Assembly: GCF_006337085.1 (NCBI RefSeq)
Contig: NZ_CP040882.1
Span: forward strand, 1,674,001-1,738,000
DNA from: Sutterella faecalis
GTDB taxonomy: Bacteria > Pseudomonadota > Gammaproteobacteria > Burkholderiales > Burkholderiaceae_F
DNA length: 64,000 nt
Direction: 5' to 3'
Positions 7,723 through 15,954 of the stretch are shown in pieces. A program made the position numbers and the translations under genes. Numbering within the stretch: position 1 is the stretch's first letter; each line of letters starts with the position of its first letter. The notes below the pieces were generated by a model. The model saw nothing but the letters and a program-made list of their open reading frames with translations, made no database searches and was not told the DNA's origin.

Positions 7723-8368
7723 TACGCTCGTCAGCATGATCTCGTCCTCCTTCCTCGAGACCATCATCATGGTGCTCGTCTCGGGAGGCATCGGCTCTGC
7801 ACTCGGCATCCCGCTCGGCATTCTGCTCTTTGTTACGGACAAGAAGTCCTTCATGCCGATGCCGAAGTTCCACTTCTGCCTCGCCATCGTCATCAATGCG
7901 CTGCGCTCGATTCCGTTCATCATCCTCCTCGTCGCGATCATTCCGTTTACTCGCCTCGTGGTAGGTTCCTCCATCGGTACGGCGGCAGCCATTGTTCCGC
8001 TCACGATTGCGGTTGCGCCCTTCATTGCCCGTATTGTGGAAACGAGTCTTCGTGAAGTCGACAAGGGGCTTGTTGAAGCAGCTCAGGCCATGGGTGCTTC
8101 CCATGCGCAGATCGTCTGCAAGGTGCTCCTCCCTGAAGCGCTCCCCGGCATTCTCGCCGGCCTCACCATCGCTACCGTGAGTCTGATCGGCTTCTCCGCC
8201 ATGGCGGGCGTCGTGGGCGGCGGCGGCCTCGGCGACCTCGGCATCCGCTACGGCTACCAGCGCTTCATGCCTGAAGTGATGTGGCCCGTCGTCTTCGTCC
8301 TCATCATTCTGGTTCAGGGCCTTCAGTCGCTCGGCGACTACCTCGTGCGCAGGCTCTCCCACAAGTAA
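7715..8368 (+). CDS. metI: Methionine ABC transporter permease MetI
   Basis: A 217-residue inner-membrane permease with five hydrophobic helices and the conserved cytoplasmic EAA loop VEAAQAMGASHAQI near residues 125-140. The start at MSNTLVSM overlaps the metN stop, giving translational coupling; the frame stays open 22 codons further upstream but only inside metN. A hairpin terminator follows, so the unit ends here without metQ. Confidence 0.94.
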   Translation: MSNTLVSMISSSFLETIIMVLVSGGIGSALGIPLGILLFVTDKKSFMPMPKFHFCLAIVINALRSIPFIILLVAIIPFTRLVVGSSIGTAAAIVPLTIAVAPFIARIVETSLREVDKGLVEAAQAMGASHAQIVCKVLLPEALPGILAGLTIATVSLIGFSAMAGVVGGGGLGDLGIRYGYQRFMPEVMWPVVFVLIILVQGLQSLGDYLVRRLSHK

Positions 8369-8396
8369 GCCTGAAGATCACGATGCTTCATTGAAG

Positions 8397-8447
8397 CCGC
8401 CACTGGGTCCCGGTACAAGCTGCCGGAACCATTGGCGGTTTTCTTTT
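8397..8447 (+). terminator. Terminator after metNI
   Basis: Long imperfect stem with outer arms CCGCCA (8397-8402) and TGGCGG (8433-8438) and inner CCGG pairs, followed by TTTTCTTTT. Confidence 0.75.
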
Positions 8448-8511
8448 GCCGCGACATTTCGTCTTCGATACACTTCCCTCAATTTTCAAACTCTTCAGAG
8501 AGACTGTTGTC

Positions 8512-9252
8512 ATGGCAGACTTGTCGGATACTGCAAAGCGGAACGAGCTCAATGGCATGTTCTGGCAAACGCTTAAAACGCCTGCACTACCCTGTATCGG
8601 AGATCCGATTAAAGCCACCAGAATTTTTCACTCCAACCTCGCGGCAATCACCTGGAATAGTCTCTCAACGCTAGAGCAGAATCCGGCAACACTTCCACAG
8701 ACATCCACAATCCTTGCTGGTCAATCCGTTGGCGGCATCAGTATTGATGATCTCATGCAGGTCAAAAACTTCGCCGATGGCGCAAAAAAACTGATCGAAA
8801 TGGTTCGCAGCGGCACATTTAATCTGGATATTGAAACTGCCTGCGCGCTTCACCAATATGTCGGCAAGGAAGAGGCTCTTGACTGGGGAGTCCTGCGATA
8901 TTCAAAAGTTTCCATTCAAGGAACGGCATATATCCCGCCGAACGCAAGTCTTTTGCCGTCAATTGCAGAAAAGGGCTTCAGTTTTCTTCGCAATCAGATA
9001 GTTAATCCCATTGAACGCGCTTTTGCGGCGTTTCTCTTCATGTCCCGCTCTCAGTTCTTCTTTGACGCCAACAAACGCACTTCGGTCCTCATGATGAACG
9101 GGATTCTCCTTTCGAATGGATACTATCCTGTGACGGTCCTCAAAAAAGATAGTGAAGTTTTTTATGCAAAACTTGCCGTCTTTTATGAAACCGGCGACGC
9201 TGACGATATGATGGAATTTCTCGGTTCTCTCGCCGGGCAAATGTACGAATAG
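8512..9252 (+). CDS. Fic-domain protein with altered active site
   Basis: A 246-residue protein with the Fic core helix SQFFFDANKRTS at residues 180-191. Active Fic/Doc AMP-transferases have HxFxxGN(G/K)R; here the His position is Gln181 and Gly is Ala186, while Asn187, Lys188 and Arg189 remain. The N-terminal inhibitory motif of class II Fic proteins (SxxxEGN) aligns with S65 to Q71, where the Glu position is Ala69. Loss of both the catalytic base and the inhibitory Glu suggests a non-AMPylating or altered chemistry. The start follows the Fic frame; a 22-codon upstream extension is possible. No antitoxin-like small gene is adjacent. Base composition is more AT-rich than its neighbours, hinting at transfer. 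Confidence 0.85.
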   Translation: MADLSDTAKRNELNGMFWQTLKTPALPCIGDPIKATRIFHSNLAAITWNSLSTLEQNPATLPQTSTILAGQSVGGISIDDLMQVKNFADGAKKLIEMVRSGTFNLDIETACALHQYVGKEEALDWGVLRYSKVSIQGTAYIPPNASLLPSIAEKGFSFLRNQIVNPIERAFAAFLFMSRSQFFFDANKRTSVLMMNGILLSNGYYPVTVLKKDSEVFYAKLAVFYETGDADDMMEFLGSLAGQMYE

Positions 9253-9282
9253 CCGCTTTCTCTGAGAACCCAGGCCCGGGCG

Positions 9283-9312
9283 TTGACGCTTTTGCCTCAG
9301 GCGCGGGATAAT
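9283..9312 (+). promoter_or_regulatory. Sigma-70 promoter before trmB
   Basis: TTGACG (9283-9288), 18 bases, GATAAT (9307-9312), 40 bases upstream of the trmB start. Confidence 0.65.
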
Positions 9313-9351
9313 CGCGAGCTCAATTTTCGCCCAACTGTCCGCAGAAAGACC

Positions 9352-10071
9352 ATGGAAAAGAAGGAACTTACGCCCGAAGAACTCGAGGAACTCAAGCAGC
9401 GCCACATCCGCAGCTTCGTCATGCGCAAAGGACACATCTCGAATGCGCAGAAACGCGCTCTCGAGGAAGCGCTTCCGCGCTATGCGGTCGACTATGAGCC
9501 GAAGCTCCTCGACTTCAATGCCGCTTTCGGCCGTGAAGCCCCTGTTGTGCTCGAGATCGGCTGCGGCATGGGCGAAACCACCTGTGCGATTGCGGCGGCG
9601 CACCCGGAAATCAACTTTCTCGGCTGCGAAGTCTTCGCCGCCGGCGTGGGCGCACTCGCAAAGCGCCTTGATGAAATGGCGCTCACCAATGTGCGCATCG
9701 TGCGTCACGATGCCGTTGAGGTCGTGCGCGACATGATCCCGGAAAACTTCCTCGCGGGCGTGCACATCTACTTTCCCGATCCGTGGCGCAAGGCGCGCCA
9801 CCATAAGCGCCGCCTCGTTGCCCAGCCCTTCATTGGAATGCTTGTTTCCCGCATTGCCCCGGGCGGCTACATCCACTGCGCCACCGACTGGGAAAATTAT
9901 TCCGAACAGATGATGGAAGTTCTTTCTGCGGAACCGAAGCTCAGGAACCTCCATGAAGGCTTCAGCCCCGTCATGGCGAATCCCCTCTGCGAACGGCCGC
10001 AGACGAAGTTCCAGGCCCGCGGCGAAAGACTCGGCCACGGCATTTGGGATCTCGTCTTCATCCGCCAGTAA
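9352..10071 (+). CDS. trmB: tRNA (guanine-N7)-methyltransferase TrmB
   Basis: A 239-residue SAM-dependent enzyme that makes m7G46 in tRNA. SAM motif I reads VLEIGCGMGE near residue 64; the family signature YFPDPWRKARHHKRR is near residue 140; the C-terminal part has the conserved TKFQARGERLGH. The start at MEKKEL lies 40 bases after a good promoter. A terminator follows. Confidence 0.95.
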   Translation: MEKKELTPEELEELKQRHIRSFVMRKGHISNAQKRALEEALPRYAVDYEPKLLDFNAAFGREAPVVLEIGCGMGETTCAIAAAHPEINFLGCEVFAAGVGALAKRLDEMALTNVRIVRHDAVEVVRDMIPENFLAGVHIYFPDPWRKARHHKRRLVAQPFIGMLVSRIAPGGYIHCATDWENYSEQMMEVLSAEPKLRNLHEGFSPVMANPLCERPQTKFQARGERLGHGIWDLVFIRQ

Positions 10072-10086
10072 TCCCGCTTTCCCGGT

Positions 10087-10119
10087 GAAAAAAGGCGCCT
10101 TCCAGAGGCGCCTTTTTTG
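10087..10119 (+). terminator. Terminator between trmB and uppP
   Basis: AAAAAAGGCGCC and GGCGCCTTTTTT form a perfect stem with a 7-base loop. Its symmetry means it can serve both convergent genes. Confidence 0.85.
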
Positions 10120-10129
10120 TACGGAGGGA

Positions 10130-10969
10130 CTAAACCGCCCGCCACTCAACCCACCCCATTGTGGTTGCGGCAAGAATCACTATGCCGAAAATAATGCGGT
10201 ACCACCCGAACCCGCGGAAATCGTGGCCCGCCACAAAACGAAGGAGCCAGTGAACCACTAGGAGCGCGCTCACGAATGAGACGGCCGTGCCGATCGCAAG
10301 CCCGGGAAGGTTGTCGAGCACCAGATCGTTGCGAGCCTTCCAGAGGTCGTAGACCGTAGCGCCGAAAATCGTCGGAATAGCCAGGAAGAAAGAAAATTCT
10401 GTTGCCGCACGACGGGAAAGCCCCAGAACCATGCCGCCGATAATGGTGGCGCCCGAGCGGCTGGTCCCTGGAATCATGGCAAGGCACTGCATGAATCCCA
10501 CGAGAAGCGCATCCTTCCAGGTCATGTCGTCCATCGTGGCAACTCTCGGCTGAGTGCCGAGCTTCGCCTGTCTCCCTTCGATCCAGAGAATGATGAAGCC
10601 GCCCAAGATAAGCGCAACGGCCACCGTCATGGGGTTGAAGAGATAAGCCTTGATGACGCCCGCCACAAGCACCCCGATCACCGCGGCCGGAAGAAATGCC
10701 ACGATCGTGTTGATCGCGAGCCTCTGCTCCTTTCGATTCGAGAAAAGTCCCCTGAGGATCGAAAGAATCCGGGCACGGTAGTACCAGCAAACCGCGAGAA
10801 TGGCGCCGGACTGAATGGCGACAACGAATTCGTCGGCTCCCGGAGTCTCTGCGAAGCCAACAATGTCGCTCGCAATGATGAGGTGACCCGTTGAGCTGAT
10901 CGGCAGGAATTCCGTAAGACCTTCGACGATGCCGAGCACGGCTGCCTGGAGAGAATAAAGCCAGTCCAC
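10130..10969 (-). CDS. uppP: Undecaprenyl-diphosphatase UppP (BacA)
   Basis: This 279-residue membrane enzyme dephosphorylates undecaprenyl diphosphate, recycling the lipid carrier of peptidoglycan synthesis; overexpression confers bacitracin resistance. Its two active-site motifs are visible: EGLTEFLPISSTGH near residue 17 and PGTSRSG near residue 175. The GTG at 10969 is chosen because family members begin with DWLxSLxxAxxxGIVEG; an upstream start to 11167 would add 66 residues without family resemblance. No strong ribosome site is seen before this GTG. Confidence 0.92.
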   Translation of the reverse strand: MDWLYSLQAAVLGIVEGLTEFLPISSTGHLIIASDIVGFAETPGADEFVVAIQSGAILAVCWYYRARILSILRGLFSNRKEQRLAINTIVAFLPAAVIGVLVAGVIKAYLFNPMTVAVALILGGFIILWIEGRQAKLGTQPRVATMDDMTWKDALLVGFMQCLAMIPGTSRSGATIIGGMVLGLSRRAATEFSFFLAIPTIFGATVYDLWKARNDLVLDNLPGLAIGTAVSFVSALLVVHWLLRFVAGHDFRGFGWYRIIFGIVILAATTMGWVEWRAV

Positions 10970-11169
10970 TTGGTGAAACTCTGAAGCTGTGATTGAAGAG
11001 AGTCCGACATTATCCGCGAGAGGAGTCCTCCTGGGCGGCGCACAAAGCCGCTCCGAAACAGCCGGAAACCAAAGAGCTCTGAAGAATCTCTGCGCTATGA
11101 TCTCGAACCAGTCATAGGCGCAATCGTCCGCGTCCGCGACATCAACATACATCCCCGAAGGAGACATTC

Positions 11170-11874
11170 ATGGCTGAAGACACCAAGCTCATTGACAGCG
11201 CTGAAATTGAAGAAATGCAGGACCGCATCGAAGCGCTCAAGAGTGAGGAGGCGATGGACGCAGGCGTGCTCGACGGCTACCTTACCGCCACGGCGCTCAA
11301 CCCCGCAAAACCCTCCGAAGAAGATGTGCTTCCCTTCGTCTTCAGTGCATCGGGGGACCCGGAAGCGCTGCCCGACGACGAACGCCTCCTTGAACTCATC
11401 CGCATGCGCATGCGCGAAATCAAAGCCGCCCTCAATGCCGGCGGCGGCCTCGACCCGGTAATCTTCCCGCTCGTTGATGACGAAGGCAAGGAAGTCACGA
11501 ACGAAGAAGGCATTGAAGCGGTCGTTCCCTGGGCAGCAGGCTTCATGATGGGCGCAACGCAGTGGCCGGACGAGGTGACGGAATCGGATGCGACGCAGAA
11601 GGCTCTGATCCCGATTGCCGCCCGCATGGCCGCTGAAGACGACGAGCTCGAGGCAGACGCTGAAGCGGTCTACCAGGCCGCCAAAAACTTGTGCCCGCCG
11701 GCAAAGGATCTCGGCGAAGCGCTCTACCAAATGGTTGAGAGCGTCTTCCGCCTCAAGGATCTCAATGTTCCCAATGAACCCATCCGCCGCGAGGCTCCCC
11801 GCGTCGGCAGAAACGATCCTTGCCCGTGCGGAAGCGGAAAGAAATTCAAGCAGTGCTGCGGCAAAAAGGCCTGA
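11170..11874 (+). CDS. UPF0149/YecA-family protein with C-terminal SEC-C zinc motif
   Basis: A 234-residue acidic, helical protein of the UPF0149 (YgfB/YecA) type. The last 22 residues form the SEC-C metal-binding motif RNDPCPCGSGKKFKQCCG, the same module that ends SecA, with CxC and CC ligands for zinc. SEC-C modules in YecA bind ribosomes or SecB in E. coli, which suggests a cytosolic link to translation or export; this is family knowledge, not proven here. It has a good AAGGAG site 8 bases before the ATG. A strong terminator follows. Confidence 0.88.
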   Translation: MAEDTKLIDSAEIEEMQDRIEALKSEEAMDAGVLDGYLTATALNPAKPSEEDVLPFVFSASGDPEALPDDERLLELIRMRMREIKAALNAGGGLDPVIFPLVDDEGKEVTNEEGIEAVVPWAAGFMMGATQWPDEVTESDATQKALIPIAARMAAEDDELEADAEAVYQAAKNLCPPAKDLGEALYQMVESVFRLKDLNVPNEPIRREAPRVGRNDPCPCGSGKKFKQCCGKKA

Positions 11875-11897
11875 ATAGCGCTCTGACTAAACTTCCG

Positions 11898-11943
11898 AAA
11901 AAAAGCCTGTTTCCTACATATTCCGGGAAACAGGCTTTTTTCA
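11898..11943 (+). terminator. Terminator after the SEC-C gene
   Basis: AAAAAAGCCTGTTTCC and GGGAAACAGGCTTTTTT pair almost perfectly around a 10-base loop, placed before the end of convergent ettA. Confidence 0.88.
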
Positions 11944-11965
11944 TGCCGCTAAGCGCTCAGAAGCA

Positions 11966-13630
11966 TCAATGCTTCAGGGGCTTGAAGCGCAGGCGCTTGG
12001 GCTTCGCGCCTTCCTCGCCGAGACGGCGGCGCTTGTCGGCTTCGTACTCGTTGTAGTTGCCGTTGAAGAAGACCACCTTGGAATCGCCTTCGAAAGCGAG
12101 GATATGCGTTGCAATACGGTCGAGGAACCAGCGGTCGTGCGACGTCACGAGCGCGCAGCCGGCAAACTCGAGGAGCGCTTCTTCGAGCGCGCGCAGGGTT
12201 TCAACATCAAGGTCGTTTGACGGTTCGTCAAGGAGCAGAACGTTCCCGCCCGCAAGAAGAGTCTTTGCGAGGTGAAGTCGACCGCGCTCGCCGCCCGAAA
12301 GGTTTCCGACGAGCTTCTGCTGATCGGCGCCCTTAAAGTTGAAGCGCCCGAGGTAGGCACGGCTCTGCATCGAGAACTTGCCGACCTGGAGAATATCCTG
12401 TCCGCCCGAAACCGCTTCAAAGGCCGTCTTGTCGTTGGGAAGCGAATCGCGCATCTGATCCACGGCCGCAAGCTTCACCGTCGGTCCGATCTTGATTTCG
12501 CCCGAATCCGGCTTTTCGCGTCCTTCAATCATCTTGAAGAGCGTCGACTTGCCGGCACCGTTGGGACCGATGACGCCGACGATGGCGCCGGGCGGAATGA
12601 CAAAGGAAAGATCGTCGATCAGCAGCCTGTCGCCGAACCCCTTCGAGACGTGGCTGAATTCAATCACGTTGTTGCCGAGGCGCTCGGCAACCGGAATGAA
12701 AATCTCATTGGTTTCGTTGCGCTGCTGGTATTCGACCGAGGAGAGCTCTTCAAAGCGCGAAAGTCGTGCCTTCGACTTCGCCTGACGGCCCTTCGGATTC
12801 TGGCGAACCCATTCGAGCTCGTGCTTGATAGCCTTCATGCGGGCGTCTTCCTGACGCTTTTCGATCTCAAGACGGCGCTCCTTCTGGTCGAGCCAGGAGG
12901 AGTAGTTGCCCTTCCAGGGGATGCCTTCGCCGCGGTCGAGTTCAAGAATCCACTCCGCAGCATTGTCAAGGAAGTAGCGGTCATGCGTCACGGCGACGAC
13001 CGTTCCGGGGAAGCGGTGCAGGAACTGCTCAAGCCATTCGACGGACTCCGCGTCCAGGTGGTTCGTCGGTTCGTCGAGAAGCAGCATGTCGGGACGCGAA
13101 AGGAGAAGACGGCAGAGCGCCACGCGGCGCTTTTCGCCGCCCGAAAGCACGCCGATCTTGGCGTCCCAGGGCGGAAGGCGAAGCGCATCAGCGGCGATTT
13201 CCATCTGCGTCGAGGCGTCGGTGCCGGCAGCCGCAATAATCGCCTCGAGGCGGGCCTGTTCCGCGGCGAGCGCATCGAAATCCGCGTCCGGTTCGGCATA
13301 TGCCGCATAGACGGCATCAAGCTTTGCCTGAGCCTGCATGACTTCGCCCATGCCTTCCTCTACCGCTTCACGAACGGTCTGCTCGGGGTCGAGCTTAGGC
13401 TCCTGCGGAAGGTAGCCCATCTTGATCCCGGGCATCGGAATCGCTTCGCCTTCATGGTCCTTATCCACGCCCGCCATGATCTTGAGGAGCGTGGACTTGC
13501 CCGCGCCGTTGAGGCCGAGCACGCCGATCTTGGCGCCGGGGAAGAAGGAAAGAGAAATGTCCTTAAGAATCTGACGCTTCGGGGGAACGATCTTCCCGAC
13601 GCGATTCATCGTGAAAACGTACTGTGCCAT
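11966..13630 (-). CDS. ettA: Energy-dependent translational throttle protein EttA (ABC-F)
   Basis: A 554-residue soluble ABC-F ATPase with two nucleotide-binding domains. Walker A motifs LGLNGAGKST (about residue 40) and GPNGAGKST (about 355), signatures LSGGEKRR and LSGGERGR, and the linker with RQAKSKARLSRFEEL are present. EttA binds the ribosomal E site and gates the first peptide bond according to ATP/ADP ratio. Sequence and length follow E. coli EttA (555) closely, including MAQYVFTMNRVGKIVPPKR, which sets the start. It appears monocistronic. Confidence 0.95.
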   Translation of the reverse strand: MAQYVFTMNRVGKIVPPKRQILKDISLSFFPGAKIGVLGLNGAGKSTLLKIMAGVDKDHEGEAIPMPGIKMGYLPQEPKLDPEQTVREAVEEGMGEVMQAQAKLDAVYAAYAEPDADFDALAAEQARLEAIIAAAGTDASTQMEIAADALRLPPWDAKIGVLSGGEKRRVALCRLLLSRPDMLLLDEPTNHLDAESVEWLEQFLHRFPGTVVAVTHDRYFLDNAAEWILELDRGEGIPWKGNYSSWLDQKERRLEIEKRQEDARMKAIKHELEWVRQNPKGRQAKSKARLSRFEELSSVEYQQRNETNEIFIPVAERLGNNVIEFSHVSKGFGDRLLIDDLSFVIPPGAIVGVIGPNGAGKSTLFKMIEGREKPDSGEIKIGPTVKLAAVDQMRDSLPNDKTAFEAVSGGQDILQVGKFSMQSRAYLGRFNFKGADQQKLVGNLSGGERGRLHLAKTLLAGGNVLLLDEPSNDLDVETLRALEEALLEFAGCALVTSHDRWFLDRIATHILAFEGDSKVVFFNGNYNEYEADKRRRLGEEGAKPKRLRFKPLKH

Positions 13631-13771
13631 GTGTTCCTGCAAGAATTCGGCGAAATAAAGCTTCTTTCGGCTCCTGACGCCCTTCAGATGGGCGCTGCGA
13701 AGCGCGGAAGACGGCTACGGATAATACCGTATCCGAAGTTTTATCGCTCTGATAATTTAGGGATTTTTCCC

Positions 13772-14458
13772 TTACTTTCTCTTCTTTCTGCGGCCGCAGT
13801 AGCCGTGAAGAATCCAGAAGCGGCGAAGCCGATTCACCCGTTCAAGCTCCTCAGCGCGGTATTCCCCCATGGCTTCGGGCTGATAGCGCTTCCACTTCTT
13901 GTAAGCGCCCGACATATCCATGGCTTCAAGCTGCTTCACGATCACGCGGGGCATATGCGTGGTCACGAGACCGGACTGAAAGTCAATCAGCCCGGGCGTG
14001 CCGTCCGGGCGCATGATGATGTTGCCGCCGCCCCTCAGATCGAGATGCACGACGCCCCGTTCATGCACCTGGCGGATAAGGGCCTCAAGTTTTTCAAGAA
14101 ACTCGGGCGTAACGCTCCTGGGCGCAGCTTTATCGAGCGACCGCCCCTCGATGTATTCAATCGCCAGCATGCCCGGCCCCACGCGCACGATATGCTGGGC
14201 GATTCCGCTGATGCCCTTCAGCCTTCGGATGGAAACAATTTCGTGCGAAATCAGGATGGGGGCAATCAGATTTCTCACGAACCATGAGCGGCAGGAAAAA
14301 TCCTTCACCACCCATTTTCTGCCATCAATCTCGACTTCCGTCACCCGGGCATTCGCGCAGCGTCCCTCGCGCAGAAGGCGCGACGGGGCCTTTTCAATCT
14401 GAGAGATTGAAATGCTGACGTCGTCGATATTCGCCTGCGGCGCTCTGTCCCTGCACAT
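13772..14458 (-). CDS. Small protein-kinase-like protein (RIO/WaaP-like fold)
   Basis: A 228-residue protein with kinase-fold marks: an invariant-Lys segment KWVVKDF near residue 49, the catalytic loop HLDLRGGGNIIM, and the metal-binding LIDFQSG (DFG equivalent). The tail is strongly basic. Such short kinases resemble RIO and lipopolysaccharide (WaaP/KdkA) kinases. Substrate is unknown; a sugar kinase acting on lipid A-core or a small protein kinase are both possible. The ATG at 14458 is chosen because a terminator hairpin lies between it and the upstream gene; a TTG at 14533 would place the hairpin inside the gene. Confidence 0.75.
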   Translation of the reverse strand: MCRDRAPQANIDDVSISISQIEKAPSRLLREGRCANARVTEVEIDGRKWVVKDFSCRSWFVRNLIAPILISHEIVSIRRLKGISGIAQHIVRVGPGMLAIEYIEGRSLDKAAPRSVTPEFLEKLEALIRQVHERGVVHLDLRGGGNIIMRPDGTPGLIDFQSGLVTTHMPRVIVKQLEAMDMSGAYKKWKRYQPEAMGEYRAEELERVNRLRRFWILHGYCGRRKKRK

Positions 14459-14482
14459 CCCTGAAGCTGCACTCCCTGAAGC

Positions 14483-14515
14483 AAAGAGCGTTCCCGTATC
14501 AAGGCAGGAACGCTC
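14483..14515 (-). terminator. Terminator behind the 14.6-kb hypothetical gene
   Basis: A 9-bp stem GAGCGTTCC/GGAACGCTC (14515-14507 with 14494-14486) with a 12-base loop, followed on the minus strand by TTTGCTT. The T-tract is modest. Confidence 0.6.
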
Positions 14516-14571
14516 CGCTTCGAAGGCAATCAATGCTGATTGCCCAGGATCTCTGAACCCGGCACTGTCGC

Positions 14572-14976
14572 TCAGGGCATCACCAGACCGCCGTTGCCGG
14601 CAGCCGGAGGTGCCTGGAAGCCGGGCATGCCGGGGGTCACAATCTGGTTGGCGGCTTCACGGCGCATTTCGCGAAGACGCTCAACCGTATCCTGAAGTCC
14701 CTTCTGAGCAGCGGCGCCATAGCCCGCAACCGCTTCGGCAAGAGTCTTTGCCGGGATTTCAAAATTGATGGGAATCGGCCCCACCTGGGTCATGATCTGA
14801 GCTTCGCCCAGGAAGACGATGTCGCGGCTTTCGTCGCGCGTACCGTCAACAAGAATCGGCGTCAGCACGCGCAGCGACCCCACGCGGCGATCAGAAATGA
14901 TTTCTTCGCGCACAAGGCTCTTCGGATCCATCTGAGCGTCGAGTTCGTCCGTACCGGCCTGAGTATCTTCAGCCAT
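14572..14976 (-). CDS. Unrecognised small soluble protein
   Basis: I do not recognise this 134-residue protein. It has no signal peptide or membrane helix. The first 20 residues are acidic. Residues about 25-75 look beta-rich, with SDRRVGSLRVLTPI and VFLGEAQIMTQVGPIPINFEIP. A charged helix (about 80-112) with KGLQDTVERLREMRRE follows, and the tail is Gly/Pro-rich. The start is the ATG at 14976 with a GGGAG site six bases upstream; a GTG at 14988 would overlap that site. Stress genes lie beside it (uspA on the same strand, 73 bases upstream). It is ended by its own hairpin. Codon use and GC are like the neighbours, so it is probably native. Confidence 0.8.
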   Translation of the reverse strand: MAEDTQAGTDELDAQMDPKSLVREEIISDRRVGSLRVLTPILVDGTRDESRDIVFLGEAQIMTQVGPIPINFEIPAKTLAEAVAGYGAAAQKGLQDTVERLREMRREAANQIVTPGMPGFQAPPAAGNGGLVMP

Positions 14977-15049
14977 TGCAGCTCCCACAAAGTAGTCGAA
15001 TCGAAAATTTTGAAGGCCGCCCTAATTCGGACGACCGGAATTCTTAATC

Positions 15050-15484
15050 TTAGCGATAAACCATGACCGGGAAGCGTGAATGCGTAAGCACCTTCTGCGT
15101 TTCCGATCCGAGGAGCACGGCAGCGATGCCCTTGCGCCCGTGGCTCGCCATGAAGATGATGTCGCAGCCGTTCTTTTCGGCCTGCTCGATGATGGCTTCG
15201 GAGGGCGAGAAGCTCTTCACCATCACGGTTTTGTTTTCCACCCCCACGGCGTCCGCCACGCGCTTGGCCTCAGCGAGACGTTCCTCAGCCTCAGCAGATA
15301 CGCGCTCGTCGTACTGTTCGATCGACTCAGGGCGATATTCCGCAAGGTTCGTATAGGAATAGGGCTCGATCACCGTCATGATGACGAGGGTTGCGCCAAG
15401 GGGTTTGGCAAAGCGGGCCGCGCCCTCAACCGCCTTCACAGAACGTTCCGATCCGTCCGTCGGCACAAGAATGCGCTTGTACAT
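15050..15484 (-). CDS. Universal stress protein, single domain
   Basis: A 144-residue UspA-type protein starting RILVPTDGSERS. The C-terminal nucleotide-binding motif of ATP-binding Usp proteins, G-x2-G-x9-G(S/T), reads ASHG then RKGIAAVLL then GS, so the first Gly is Ala. ATP binding is therefore uncertain. Usp proteins accumulate under starvation and other stress. It is divergent from a second, two-domain Usp gene across a 470-bp region. Confidence 0.93.
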   Translation of the reverse strand: MYKRILVPTDGSERSVKAVEGAARFAKPLGATLVIMTVIEPYSYTNLAEYRPESIEQYDERVSAEAEERLAEAKRVADAVGVENKTVMVKSFSPSEAIIEQAEKNGCDIIFMASHGRKGIAAVLLGSETQKVLTHSRFPVMVYR

Positions 15485-15954
15485 GCTGATTCTTCCTTTT
15501 TAGTCAAAGCGTTCCCGGCGCATGCTTATGAGCGCTGCGCCATAACTTACATTTTAGGGCGCGGCCGTGCTGTGCGTCCGCCTCTGATGGAAACTTGAAG
15601 GCTTTTTGGACCCTCCCGCTCCGCCCGCGCCTCTTTTTCTGCTTTTAACTCTAAGCAATTACGCCTACATGCCGACGGGAAGCAATGCAATAAGAAATTC
15701 AACACACTGATCAATCTATATTTTTAATTATCTAGAGGTCTCACCTTGAATTTGCATACCATTGCCTTTAGACAAACTTTAGAAAGATTTTGAATAAATT
15801 TTGCTTTGCGCCGTACTGCATTCCCCGCCTGCCGTGGTAACGTAGCTTCATCCAGATAAAGAGAGGGAGTCGCCCCGAAAAGGATCTTCCCCGGACCAGC
15901 GGAAAGTCTCTTTCATCGAGCGCATCTTCTCCCTCCGTCATAAGGAGACAATCC
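15485..15954. other. Divergent control region between two usp genes
   Basis: I see no gene here. The middle (about 15690-15800) is notably AT-rich compared with flanking DNA and probably holds the promoters. A clear ribosome site AAGGAG precedes the rightward gene. No palindromic FNR-type TTGAT-N4-ATCAA site was found. Confidence 0.6.

Noticed and set aside
8369..8511. Antitoxin gene partnering the Fic protein
   Set aside because: The interval holds a terminator and no plausible small gene; the next gene is trmB.
12272..14287. 671-codon plus-strand frame across ettA and the kinase gene
   Set aside because: Lies opposite two genes with clear families; no domain is seen.
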